DNA of 57,233 bases from Lachnospiraceae bacterium (GTDB lineage: Bacteria; Bacillota; Clostridia; Lachnospirales; Lachnospiraceae): assembly GCA_024698715.1 (NCBI GenBank), contig JAILRA010000005.1, positions 1 to 57,233 of the forward strand, written 5' to 3'. A program made the position numbers and the translations under genes. A model generated the notes under the pieces. That model was not told the origin of the DNA, did no database searches, and worked only from the letters and a program-made list of their open reading frames with translations. Positions 26,086 to 35,028 of the stretch are shown here, piece by piece (positions within the stretch are counted from its first letter, which is position 1; each line of letters starts with the position of its first letter).

Positions 26086-26826
26086 TTAGGTTTCTCTTTT
26101 CCTTTTCTTTCTTTCTTCTTCGAATATATAACGGATGATCATTTCTCTCTCTCCGTTCAGAATATCCACAAACTGGCATCTGTATTCGAATTTTGCATCC
26201 TTGGAAGCATTTTCCAGAGGTTTGATGGCAAGCACCTTGGCAACATGTTTAAAATGCTTTCCGTTCGTAAGTGCATACTCGGTATAGATAAGATCGTTCA
26301 CTTCGCATTCTTCTTTGGAAACAAATCTTAATCCGCCGCCGGAAATATCCACTATCTGGGAATCGATCATCGGAAGTTCATCAAAGAGAACACTCTTTTT
26401 TGTATCAAGCGCAATGCGTTCGGCATTTGTAAGAAGCCTGTATTCCAAAGGAAGCATGCATGAATATCTGTAATACTCTCTTCGCTGATACTTCTGAAGA
26501 TTCGAAATAAGTTCGATCTCAAGCAGATAAAGATTGCCGTTCTTATAACGATTGACAACGCGGATCAGACATTGAAAAAGACCTTTTGTCGTAAAGAAAT
26601 GAATATCGTATTCACCGTTTACGGGCAAAAGAACAAGTTTGGTCTGTTCCATGGGCATAAGAATTTCGAGTCTGTCTTCATCAATAACGTCAACTACCTT
26701 TGAATCAAATTTCTTTCTCTGGTAACTTCCGTCTTCCTGAAGCACACGGTCAATGGCTTCCAGTTCGATTTTAGAGCCCGGAGCAATATATTTACTTAAC
26801 AGTAATCCGGTATCTTTTTCTTTCAT
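26086..26826 (-). CDS. PilZ-domain c-di-GMP receptor, YcgR-like flagellar brake
   Basis: 246 residues: N-terminal YcgR-N (PilZN) domain (about 10-100) and C-terminal PilZ domain with REYYR (RxxxR) near 118-125 and DISGGG (D/NxSxxG) near 165, the two c-di-GMP contact motifs. By homology it would slow the motor when c-di-GMP rises. ATG overlaps the flhG stop codon (ATGA), so translation is coupled. Last gene before the terminator. Confidence 0.92.
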   Translation of the reverse strand: MKEKDTGLLLSKYIAPGSKIELEAIDRVLQEDGSYQRKKFDSKVVDVIDEDRLEILMPMEQTKLVLLPVNGEYDIHFFTTKGLFQCLIRVVNRYKNGNLYLLEIELISNLQKYQRREYYRYSCMLPLEYRLLTNAERIALDTKKSVLFDELPMIDSQIVDISGGGLRFVSKEECEVNDLIYTEYALTNGKHFKHVAKVLAIKPLENASKDAKFEYRCQFVDILNGEREMIIRYIFEEERKKRKRET

Positions 26827-27701
26827 ACAGATTTTTTAGCCGCGACAATATGTGAAAAGAAAGCAGCCATTCCCCTATTTTTTGTATTTTTATTGATTTC
26901 TCTATTCATAAGTATATTCGCAATGGTCTCATATGCGCAAGCAGATTTTGATTTGGGAGTCTGTATCGAAACAGGCATCTGCTGCATTACTGCTTTTTGC
27001 AATGCATCGTCCTGAGGGATGCTTCCCAAAAAGCAGATCGGAAGTTTGAGATATCTTGAAACAACCGTATTGAGCTTGTTGAACAAAGCCTTGCCTTCGT
27101 TCTCATTTGATACTCTGTTTGCGATCACTTTAATGCTGGTACTTTCGGAAGAAAATCTTTCATGATGTGATAAAGCTTTAAGCAGTGAATATGAATCTGT
27201 GATCGAAGTGGGTTCGGGAGTCGTAACAACAAGTATTTCCCCGCTTGCAACAAGAAATTCCAAAACCGCATCAGAAATTCCGGCACCCGTATCAACAATG
27301 ATGATATCGGCCATCGCATCAAGCTGGGCAAGATTCTGAATAATGTAAGTCAGATATTCGCGACTGAGATTGGACATTCCGGCAATACCGGAACCGCCTG
27401 ATATAAATCCGATCTCAGAAGGTCCCCAGGTAATAATGTCTTCCATCTTCATGCCTTTGTAAATAAGGTCAAAAAGATTGTGTTTCGGAACCGCACCGAA
27501 CATGATCTCAATATTTGCCAGACCGAAATCCGCATCGAGTATGATAACTCTCTGACCCATTTTCTTAAACTGAACAGCGAGGTTTATTGCGGTATTGGAT
27601 TTGCCCACACCGCCCTTACCGCTGGTTACGGTAATAACTCTCGCAAGAGGTCTTGTCTGACTGGCCTTTATTATATTTCTTAATCCGGAAGCCTGATCCA
27701 T
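26823..27701 (-). CDS. flhG: flagellar number/placement ATPase FlhG (MinD-like)
   Basis: 292 residues. Deviant Walker A SGKGGVGKSNTA, a DAD-type switch (ILDADFGLAN) and DTGAG. It begins MDQASGLR, which contains the DQAxxLR motif that activates FlhF. The frame has an upstream ATG at 27722 but only the ATG at 27701 has a GGAG site, and it places DQAxxLR at the N terminus as in homologues. Works with FlhF at the nascent basal body. Confidence 0.96.
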   Translation of the reverse strand: MDQASGLRNIIKASQTRPLARVITVTSGKGGVGKSNTAINLAVQFKKMGQRVIILDADFGLANIEIMFGAVPKHNLFDLIYKGMKMEDIITWGPSEIGFISGGSGIAGMSNLSREYLTYIIQNLAQLDAMADIIIVDTGAGISDAVLEFLVASGEILVVTTPEPTSITDSYSLLKALSHHERFSSESTSIKVIANRVSNENEGKALFNKLNTVVSRYLKLPICFLGSIPQDDALQKAVMQQMPVSIQTPKSKSACAYETIANILMNREINKNTKNRGMAAFFSHIVAAKKSV

Positions 27702-27786
27702 CTTTATCTCCGTAAAATGCAAAGTATCAAACTACTGATAACCCTGCCGAATTAACTGAAAATTCAAAACAAAAAAATAAGCAAAA

Positions 27787-29088
27787 TCATTGACCGCCAA
27801 GCAGTTTCTTGACAATCTGCTGAGGTTTGAAAGTATCTATATCTTCGGGTACGTTCTGCCCGTATGTAACATAACTTAAAGGAGCGTTCGTATGTAGTCT
27901 TAAATTAAATATCGTTCCGAAAGAATAAGTCTCGTCAAGTTTGGTAAATATAAGTCTGTAATCCGATATTTCTTTATAACTGTCCGCAATGTGAATAAGA
28001 TCCTTCATCTTTGTGGAAGCAGCCAGAACAAGATAGACTTCCGTTTCGGTCTTTTCCTTGGAATAATCAATGAACTTCTTCATATCTGCTTTAAGTTCCT
28101 GATTCTTGTGCGAATGTCCGACCGTATCAACAAGTATGTAATCATAATCCGCAAAAGTTTCCAGTCCGTCCTCGAAATCATCAAGAGTATAAATGATCCT
28201 GAACGGAACATTCATGATATTCGCGTAGGAATGCAGCTGTTCCGCAGCGGCGATCCTGTATGTATCCGAAGTAAATAATGTCACCTTGTTGCCTTCAACG
28301 AAAAGTTTGGATGCGATCTTTGCAATCGTAGTCGTTTTTCCTACGCCCGTAGTACCTACGAAAAATATAACCTTCGGATTTTTGGTCGCCGGCTCTATGG
28401 TCTTCGGTTCCCCGAATCTTAAAATAAGTCTCTGATATATATGGGAAAGAACCGTATCCATGGGAGTATTGTTTTTAAGTCTTGATTTGGCCTCTTCAAC
28501 GATCTCTTCCACATAATCCTCGTCAACCTCATTGTCTATAAGTGTCTGGAAGATAAGTTCATAAACGGCTTCAATCTCTGTTTCGGGAGGAACTTCGTTA
28601 TTATCCTTCCTGGATTTCTTCTTTCCGTATTTGGAACCTATATTGTTAAGACCGTCATAACTGTCTTTGGTGTCATCGGATACTTTATTGTCGTTATCCG
28701 GACCATCGGCATTTTTAACTTCTTCGGCCGAATCTTTGTAAACGGAAGCAAACCCTTCTTTCTGAGCAGCTGTGTTGGTGCTTGAAACCGCAGTGTTTGT
28801 TGACGTTACGGTGTTTTCATCAACAACCATATTGAAACCGGAAGGTTTGAACAGATTTCTGTCATCATTGCCGTTTATCGCGATGGGCTTTATAAGTGTA
28901 TCGTAATCGGTCTCGCTTTCTTCTTCGAGTGCAACGGTAACTTCAACAAAAGGAGCTTTGAAAAGCTTCTTTATCCCCTTTTGTTTTACTGTCTTAACAT
29001 TGAGCGAAACACAAGATTCCCCGAGTTCCGCTTTCGCAAGATTCATTGCTTCTTCTTCGGTTTTTGCCTGATATTTTTTAATTATCAT
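27787..29088 (-). CDS. flhF: SRP-type GTPase FlhF
   Basis: 433 residues: basic/low-complexity B domain (1-170, Thr/Asn/Asp-rich in the middle), then N and G domains of the SRP GTPase family with GTTGVGKTTTIAK (P loop), TSDTYRIAAAEQL and TKLDE. The G3 box reads DTVGHSHKN where family members normally have DTAGR. FlhF positions the flagellum and recruits the export gate. Its start overlaps the flhA stop codon by one base (TAATG). Confidence 0.96.
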   Translation of the reverse strand: MIIKKYQAKTEEEAMNLAKAELGESCVSLNVKTVKQKGIKKLFKAPFVEVTVALEEESETDYDTLIKPIAINGNDDRNLFKPSGFNMVVDENTVTSTNTAVSSTNTAAQKEGFASVYKDSAEEVKNADGPDNDNKVSDDTKDSYDGLNNIGSKYGKKKSRKDNNEVPPETEIEAVYELIFQTLIDNEVDEDYVEEIVEEAKSRLKNNTPMDTVLSHIYQRLILRFGEPKTIEPATKNPKVIFFVGTTGVGKTTTIAKIASKLFVEGNKVTLFTSDTYRIAAAEQLHSYANIMNVPFRIIYTLDDFEDGLETFADYDYILVDTVGHSHKNQELKADMKKFIDYSKEKTETEVYLVLAASTKMKDLIHIADSYKEISDYRLIFTKLDETYSFGTIFNLRLHTNAPLSYVTYGQNVPEDIDTFKPQQIVKKLLGGQ

Positions 29089-31121
29089 TATGCGCTTACC
29101 ATTCCTACTGACTGCAATTCAACATTGCTTTCTATCTCATTATACGAAATTACAATCAAATCCGCAAAATAATCTTCACTTAATTTCTTAAAATACATTC
29201 TTACTATGGGAGAAGTGAGTAAGATCGGCGCTTTTCCGAGCTGCTCGAGTTTTCCGATCTCAGTCTCCACATTGTTCATTATCTTTTTGACCTTTTCGGG
29301 ATCCATTGCAATATAAGATCCGTTCTCGGTCTGCTTGATGCTGTTCATCATTTCCTGTTCAAGTTTTGGATCGAGCGTAACTACGCTCGTTGTCTCATTG
29401 GCCATAAAATACTTGCCGGAAATGGCACGCTTAAGAGACTGCCTTACATATTCCGTCAGTATATCGGTATCCCTTGTGGTCTGGGCATGATCCGCCAGAG
29501 ATTCGAATATCGTCAGAAGGTCTCTTATGGAAACGCCCTCTTTCAGCAGATTCTGAAGAACTTTCTGTATATCGCCGAGACTGAGAAGTTTCGGTGTAAG
29601 TTCGTCGATAAGTGCAGGGTTGGTCTCTTTGAGATTATCAACAAGTTTCGATACATCCTGTCTCGTAAGAAGTTCGGAAATATAATGTCTGATTATTTCC
29701 GTAAGATGTGTCGCGATGATCGAAGGAGGATCGACTACGGTATATCCGGCAGCCTCTGCCCTTTCTCTCTGTCCTTCCGTAATCCATAAAGCGGGAAGAT
29801 GGAAAGAAGGTTCAAACGTAGGAATACCTGTCACTTCTTCGGTAACATATCCCGGATTCATGGCCATATAGTGGTCAAACAGGATCTCACCTTCGGATAC
29901 CTGAATTCCTTTTATTTTAATAATATACTGATTCGGATTAAGCTGTATATTATCCCTGAGTCTTATGATCGGAACAACCGTACCGAGTTCAAGAGCTATC
30001 TGGCGTCTTATCATTACAACACGGTCAAGCAGATCTCCGCCCTGATTGACATCCGCAAGAGGTATGATACCGTATCCGAATTCGAGTTCGATGGGATCGA
30101 CCTGTAAAAGCGAATTGACATTCTCCGGCTGCCTTGTTTCCTGTGCAGCCACTTCTTCGCTGTCGACTTCTTTCTCAACACCTTTAACATCAAGATTATT
30201 GGACATGATCCTTCCGCCGACTATAAAAAGAATACCGAACGGAACGAAAATGTAAAAAGGAAGAGGCGTCACGATGCCGAGTCCCGTGATTATGGCTCCG
30301 ACATAATACATGACTTTAGGCACACCGAAAAGCTGCTTTAATATGGCAGGACCAAAATCAGCCTCTTTGGAACCTTTAGTAACAAGAATACCTGTTGAAA
30401 GCGAAATGAGAAGTGAAGGGATCTGTGATACCAGACCGTCACCGATAGTCAGAATAACATATTTGTTCAAAGCTTCGTTAAAATCCATGCCCTGCATAAG
30501 AACGCCCATCGCAATACCGCCGACAACATTGACGCCGGTTATGATGATACCTGCAGTCGCATCTCCTTTAACGTATTTTACGGCACCATCCATGGAACCG
30601 AAGAAACTTGCTTCAAGCTGGATCTTCTCTCTTCGGTTTTTAGCTTCCTCATCTGTTATGGCACCCGTATTCAGATCGGCATCAATGGCCATCTGTTTAC
30701 CAGGCATGGCATCGAGTGTAAATCTTGCGGTTACTTCGGCAACTCTTTCGGAACCTTTGTTGATAACAACAAACTGAATGATGATAAGAATTATAAATAT
30801 TACGACACCTACTATCAGATTGCCGGAGCCTACGAACGAACCGAATGTCTGAACAACCTGACCGGGGTTACCGGTAGTAAGGATAAGTCTCGTCGACGAA
30901 ACGTTAAGTGCTATTCTGAAGATCGTAGTGAACAAAAGAATGGTCGGATAGAAAGACATATCCAGTACTTCCTTTGCAAACATCGTTGAAAAAAGGATAA
31001 CAAAACCGGTGGCAATGTTAACGGCAAGCAAAACGTCCAAAAGCACATTGGGTATGGGAACTATCAGCATTACAAATGCAGCAAGAACATATACAGCTAC
31101 CGCAATGTCGGCTCTTTTCAC
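29088..31121 (-). CDS. flhA: flagellar export apparatus protein FlhA
   Basis: 677 residues. N-terminal half has about eight transmembrane segments with the conserved FHIPEP-type loop region (RFTLDAMPGKQMAIDADLN); the C-terminal cytoplasmic domain (from about 345) forms the export ring and docks substrates/chaperones. Normal family length. 48 bp after flhB. Confidence 0.98.
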   Translation of the reverse strand: MKRADIAVAVYVLAAFVMLIVPIPNVLLDVLLAVNIATGFVILFSTMFAKEVLDMSFYPTILLFTTIFRIALNVSSTRLILTTGNPGQVVQTFGSFVGSGNLIVGVVIFIILIIIQFVVINKGSERVAEVTARFTLDAMPGKQMAIDADLNTGAITDEEAKNRREKIQLEASFFGSMDGAVKYVKGDATAGIIITGVNVVGGIAMGVLMQGMDFNEALNKYVILTIGDGLVSQIPSLLISLSTGILVTKGSKEADFGPAILKQLFGVPKVMYYVGAIITGLGIVTPLPFYIFVPFGILFIVGGRIMSNNLDVKGVEKEVDSEEVAAQETRQPENVNSLLQVDPIELEFGYGIIPLADVNQGGDLLDRVVMIRRQIALELGTVVPIIRLRDNIQLNPNQYIIKIKGIQVSEGEILFDHYMAMNPGYVTEEVTGIPTFEPSFHLPALWITEGQRERAEAAGYTVVDPPSIIATHLTEIIRHYISELLTRQDVSKLVDNLKETNPALIDELTPKLLSLGDIQKVLQNLLKEGVSIRDLLTIFESLADHAQTTRDTDILTEYVRQSLKRAISGKYFMANETTSVVTLDPKLEQEMMNSIKQTENGSYIAMDPEKVKKIMNNVETEIGKLEQLGKAPILLTSPIVRMYFKKLSEDYFADLIVISYNEIESNVELQSVGMVSA

Positions 31122-31169
31122 TTTGCTTACCTCCTTTCGTAATATTCTATGTAAATAAAGATCCGATCA

Positions 31170-32279
31170 TCAGATCTTACCCTGCACTTTATAAACATAT
31201 ACAAGGATATCTGCAACTGCCTTATACAATTCGGGCGGAATGGTCTGCCCAAGATCAACATTGTAATAAAGCATTCTTGCCAAAGGTTTGTTCTCAACGA
31301 TCTCAACCTTGTTCTCTTTGGCTATTTCCTTAATTTTGGCAGCAACATAATCAGCACCCTTGGCTATAAGAACCGGAGCATCGTCAACGTCTCCGTCATA
31401 TTTTATGGCTACCGCAAAATGTGTCGGGTTTGTAATGACTACATCGGCCTTCGGAACATCCTGCATCATACGACGCCTTGAAGCCTGCATCATTCTCTGC
31501 TTGATCTGACCTTTGATCTGAGGATCACCTTCGGATTGTTTGTATTCATCCTTGATCTCCTGCTTGGTCATCTTCATGTCTTCCTTGAATTTCCATTTCT
31601 GGAAAATGTAATCGGCAAAAGAAAGGATAAGATAAAAACCGGCGATCTTGATCCCAAGGTCGAGAATTATATTACCCATCAGGGAAATGCCCTGTTCCAC
31701 CGGCATGTCAAGCAAAGTAAGGATCGCAGACCATTTATCTTTCAGAGTCGAATACGCAATGTAACCTATGATAAATATCTTAAAAATGGATTTGAGCAGT
31801 TCAAACAGGGTCTGAACCGAAAAAATCCTTTTAACACCGTTTATCGGATTGAATTTTGAAAACTTCGGCTTTAATGGTTTTGCCGTAGGCTGCCATTTAA
31901 CCTGTAAGACCTCAGTCACAACGGCCACAAGAACGGCTACAAGCAGGAAAGGTGCAAGATAAAGTATAAATCTTATAATAACTTCCCTGAAAAGCGTTAC
32001 GAAATACCATACCGAATCACCGGAAGCCATTTGCGAAGAAAGTGAAGGGATTCTTGAATATATCGAAGAAAATAAAGCAAGGAACTGTCCTCCGAGAGTT
32101 CCTACCCATATTTTCAGCAAAATAAACATTGCCAGCAAAGAGAAGCCCAAAGCAATTTCCTTACTCTTGGCTACCTGACCTTCTTTTCTGGCATCTTCCA
32201 GTTTCTTGGGTGTGGCTTCTTCGGTTTTCTCTCCGCCGGGGCCTTCTTTGGCGAAAAGCTGAAGATCATAATCCAGCAT
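31170..32279 (-). CDS. flhB: flagellar export switch protein FlhB
   Basis: 369 residues, four transmembrane helices (about 35-220), then a cytoplasmic domain with the self-cleavage motif NPTH (VITNPTHFAVAIKYD, near residue 275). Switches export from rod/hook to filament substrates. The start is inside fliR (14-bp overlap) with GGAGG within fliR, indicating coupled translation. Confidence 0.98.
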   Translation of the reverse strand: MLDYDLQLFAKEGPGGEKTEEATPKKLEDARKEGQVAKSKEIALGFSLLAMFILLKIWVGTLGGQFLALFSSIYSRIPSLSSQMASGDSVWYFVTLFREVIIRFILYLAPFLLVAVLVAVVTEVLQVKWQPTAKPLKPKFSKFNPINGVKRIFSVQTLFELLKSIFKIFIIGYIAYSTLKDKWSAILTLLDMPVEQGISLMGNIILDLGIKIAGFYLILSFADYIFQKWKFKEDMKMTKQEIKDEYKQSEGDPQIKGQIKQRMMQASRRRMMQDVPKADVVITNPTHFAVAIKYDGDVDDAPVLIAKGADYVAAKIKEIAKENKVEIVENKPLARMLYYNVDLGQTIPPELYKAVADILVYVYKVQGKI

Positions 32280-33060
32280 CCATCATGCCCTCCACAAAAG
32301 AAACAATTCCTTTTTGCATTGCCTTAAAAACCAGATCGGATAATTTTGGCAATAATCCGACCGTTATAAAAAGTACTCCGAGTCCGGTAAAAACCTTAAG
32401 CTGGATACCGACTGCAAACATATTCATCTGAGGAGCAACTTTAGCCAAAATACCGAGTATGGCATTTAAAAGCATGATCGTGCAATAAACAGGCAGACAT
32501 ATCTGCAATCCGACAAGCATATACTGTGCCAGAAACCTGATGAGCGCCTGAACAAGCATATCCCAGTTAAATACGGCTTTTGTAACCGGTATCAAAGTAA
32601 AAGTCTCGGCCAGAGCCGAAACAAAATATCTGTACATACCGCTTAAGATCATCAGCATAAGAAACATATACTGATAATATACACCGGATATGGTCGCATC
32701 CTGTCTGGTGGCCGGATCGAGCTGATTGGCCATCGCAAATCCCATTTCCATATCAACCACACGGCCGGCAAAAAGCACGATCGTCTGACAGATATAGGCA
32801 GAAAGTCCGATCAGTAGTCCTACCGCCGCTTCCTTTAAAACCAGTATCGCTATGGATATCAGAGTGCCTCCGGAAACATATACATGCGGCATTGTCACAT
32901 AATAAATTATGACAGACAAAAAAAATGAGAACCCGATCTTGACACGCGACGGTACACTGGGCATCGAGAAAAAAGGTGCTACAAATACAAAGCACGATAT
33001 TCTCGTCAATATCAAGATAAAATATTCCATTTCCTCAATGGAAAACGAATAATCGATCAT
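32266..33060 (-). CDS. fliR: flagellar export gate protein FliR
   Basis: 264 residues, six hydrophobic segments, with the conserved GFAMANQLDPATRQ segment around 110-120. Forms the export channel with FliP and FliQ. Follows fliQ by 6 bp. Confidence 0.97.
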   Translation of the reverse strand: MIDYSFSIEEMEYFILILTRISCFVFVAPFFSMPSVPSRVKIGFSFFLSVIIYYVTMPHVYVSGGTLISIAILVLKEAAVGLLIGLSAYICQTIVLFAGRVVDMEMGFAMANQLDPATRQDATISGVYYQYMFLMLMILSGMYRYFVSALAETFTLIPVTKAVFNWDMLVQALIRFLAQYMLVGLQICLPVYCTIMLLNAILGILAKVAPQMNMFAVGIQLKVFTGLGVLFITVGLLPKLSDLVFKAMQKGIVSFVEGMMDAGL

Positions 33061-33066
33061 AACATA

Positions 33067-33336
33067 CTATTTGATATAAAGCGGAATATCATTCCACAAT
33101 GCAGTCATAAAAGAAACCATATTGTTGATCATCCAGTGGCCGAGGATCATGATCGTGAGAAATATCCCGAGTATTTTGGGAACAAAAGTAAGGGTCTGTT
33201 CCTGAATACTTGTTACGGTCTGAAAAACGGATACGACAAGACCTATGATCAGCGAAACAAGCAATGCCGGCGCCGAAGTTATGATGATCGTATACAATGT
33301 ATCCCTAGCTATGTTAATTACGCTGTCAACAGTCAT
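33067..33336 (-). CDS. fliQ: flagellar export gate protein FliQ
   Basis: 89 residues, two transmembrane helices (about 14-35 and 50-72) with SLIIGLVVSVFQTVTSIQEQ, the family core (TSIQEQTL). Standard length and position between fliP and fliR. An 88-bp gap to fliP contains the RBS GGAGGATG. Confidence 0.97.
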   Translation of the reverse strand: MTVDSVINIARDTLYTIIITSAPALLVSLIIGLVVSVFQTVTSIQEQTLTFVPKILGIFLTIMILGHWMINNMVSFMTALWNDIPLYIK

Positions 33337-33424
33337 GGCATCCTCCTGTTTTGTATATGCATTACTCTATAATCCAAGAATCGGATTTTATTGATCGATC
33401 AACGATTTCAAAAATCAATTCACG

Positions 33425-34270
33425 CTAATAGAACGATTTAACCAAATTTACTATTACCAGATTCCATCCGTCAGCCAGAACGAAAAGCAGGATCTTAAAC
33501 GGCATGGAGATCGTAGTGGGCGGAAGCATCATCATACCCATACTCATAAGTATGGATGAAACTACCATATCTATAACGATAAACGGAATATAGATCAAAA
33601 ATCCGATGATAAACGAAGTTCGAAGTTCCGATAACACAAAAGAAGGAATCAGAACTGTCGTGGGAACCGCTTCGGGATCGGACCCGTCCCACTCAAGATT
33701 GGCTATATCCATAAATGTCGCAACATCTCTGGCCTGAGTCTGACCGTACATGAATTCACGCAAAGGTACCATTCCGACCTCAAGTGCTTCTTTTGCGGTA
33801 AGTTCACCTGCATCAAAAGGCTTGATCGCCTCTTCGTTGATCCTCGTAAAAACAGGAGCCATAATGAACAAAGTCAGAAAGATAGCCAGACCGATAAGAA
33901 CCTGATTGGGAGGTGCAGTCTGTGTACCGATCGCTGTACGGGTAAAATGAAGAACAATGATGATCCTCGTAAAGCTGGTAAGCATTATCAGCATTGCGGG
34001 AATAAATGATATAAATGTCAGAATGAGCAGAATTCTGAGCGAACCGTTAAGTTCGCCGTTTCCCGATTCGAAGCTAACACTGAAAGTCGAATTGGGTTTA
34101 TCGGAATTTACTTCACTTTCGATCGATGAAGTAATGGAGTCAGTCAGATCATCGACATTATCCAATCCCGATGCTTTAACTTTTATGGGTGTTAAATACA
34201 ACAATATGCCTGCCGATATAAGCAGGCATAAAGTAAACAAAAATTTTAAAGAAACGCTTTGAACCTTCAT
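33425..34270 (-). CDS. fliP: flagellar export gate protein FliP
   Basis: 281 residues. N-terminal cleavable signal peptide (1-33) and an acidic Ser-rich segment, then the FliP core with SFTRIIIVLHFTRTAIGTQ, PPNQVLIGLAIFLT and LPPTTISMPFK near the C terminus. Four transmembrane segments. Standard. Confidence 0.98.
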   Translation of the reverse strand: MKVQSVSLKFLFTLCLLISAGILLYLTPIKVKASGLDNVDDLTDSITSSIESEVNSDKPNSTFSVSFESGNGELNGSLRILLILTFISFIPAMLIMLTSFTRIIIVLHFTRTAIGTQTAPPNQVLIGLAIFLTLFIMAPVFTRINEEAIKPFDAGELTAKEALEVGMVPLREFMYGQTQARDVATFMDIANLEWDGSDPEAVPTTVLIPSFVLSELRTSFIIGFLIYIPFIVIDMVVSSILMSMGMMMLPPTTISMPFKILLFVLADGWNLVIVNLVKSFY

Positions 34271-34279
34271 ATCAATCGC

Positions 34280-34645
34280 CTATTTCTTCAGTTTAAAATT
34301 CTTTGCATTTTCAAGTATTGATTTGAAATCGAGTCCGTTCGATTCTTCAAATACTTTTAAGTCCAAAGTATCGGCATTCAGCTCACCCAAAAGGGTAACC
34401 GAATCCTTTCCTATACCGACGGCAAAGGTCTTATCTCCGATCTGAATGATCTGGATATACTTATTATTGGCTATTTTGAATGTCTCAACCACCCTGATGT
34501 TTCCGGACATCATCTTGGACTTCTGATATCCCGCAACAAATCTGGTTGTAAAAGCACAGATAAAAAGCACAACAATAAATAACACAAATACCGTCAGGAA
34601 TTGAACGAAACTTCCGGCAGATGAATTATTAAGTGCCAATAACAT
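34280..34645 (-). CDS. fliO: FliO/FliZ-type flagellar biosynthesis protein
   Basis: 121 residues, one transmembrane helix (about 13-35) followed by a small cytoplasmic beta domain (RVVETFKIANNKYIQIIQIG), typical of FliO (called FliZ in Bacillus), which stabilises FliP assembly. 2 bp after cheY and 9 bp before fliP. Family assignment from topology plus position. Confidence 0.88.
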   Translation of the reverse strand: MLLALNNSSAGSFVQFLTVFVLFIVVLFICAFTTRFVAGYQKSKMMSGNIRVVETFKIANNKYIQIIQIGDKTFAVGIGKDSVTLLGELNADTLDLKVFEESNGLDFKSILENAKNFKLKK

Positions 34646-34647
34646 AT

Positions 34648-35010
34648 TTAACCAACTACTTTCTTAACCGCCTCCAGAACTCTGTCGGGCTGGAAAGGTT
34701 TAACTATAAAGTCTTTAGCGCCTGCCTGAATGGATTCGATGACCATTGCCTGCTGACCCATAGCCGAACACATAATGATCTTGGCGTTGGGATCGGACGC
34801 TTTGATATCCTTAAGAGCCTGAATACCGTCTTTATCCGGCATAGTAATATCCATGAGAACAAGGTCGGGTTTAAGCTCATTGTATTTTTCGATAGCTTTA
34901 ACTCCATTTTCAGCTTCGCCCGCTACGGTATAACCGTTTTTGGAAAGAATGTCCTTAATCATCATTCTCATGAAAGCGGCGTCATCTACAATAAGAATAT
35001 TTTTTCCCAT
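34648..35010 (-). CDS. cheY: chemotaxis response regulator CheY
   Basis: 120-residue single receiver domain: acidic pair D9/D10, phospho-acceptor D54 (LMDITMP), the conserved Ser in MCSAMGQ and Lys in VKPF. Binds the switch proteins FliM/FliY when phosphorylated by CheA. Same fliY-cheY-fliO order as Bacillus. Confidence 0.98.
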   Translation of the reverse strand: MGKNILIVDDAAFMRMMIKDILSKNGYTVAGEAENGVKAIEKYNELKPDLVLMDITMPDKDGIQALKDIKASDPNAKIIMCSAMGQQAMVIESIQAGAKDFIVKPFQPDRVLEAVKKVVG

Positions 35011-35028
35011 AATCTAATCTCTCCTGTT

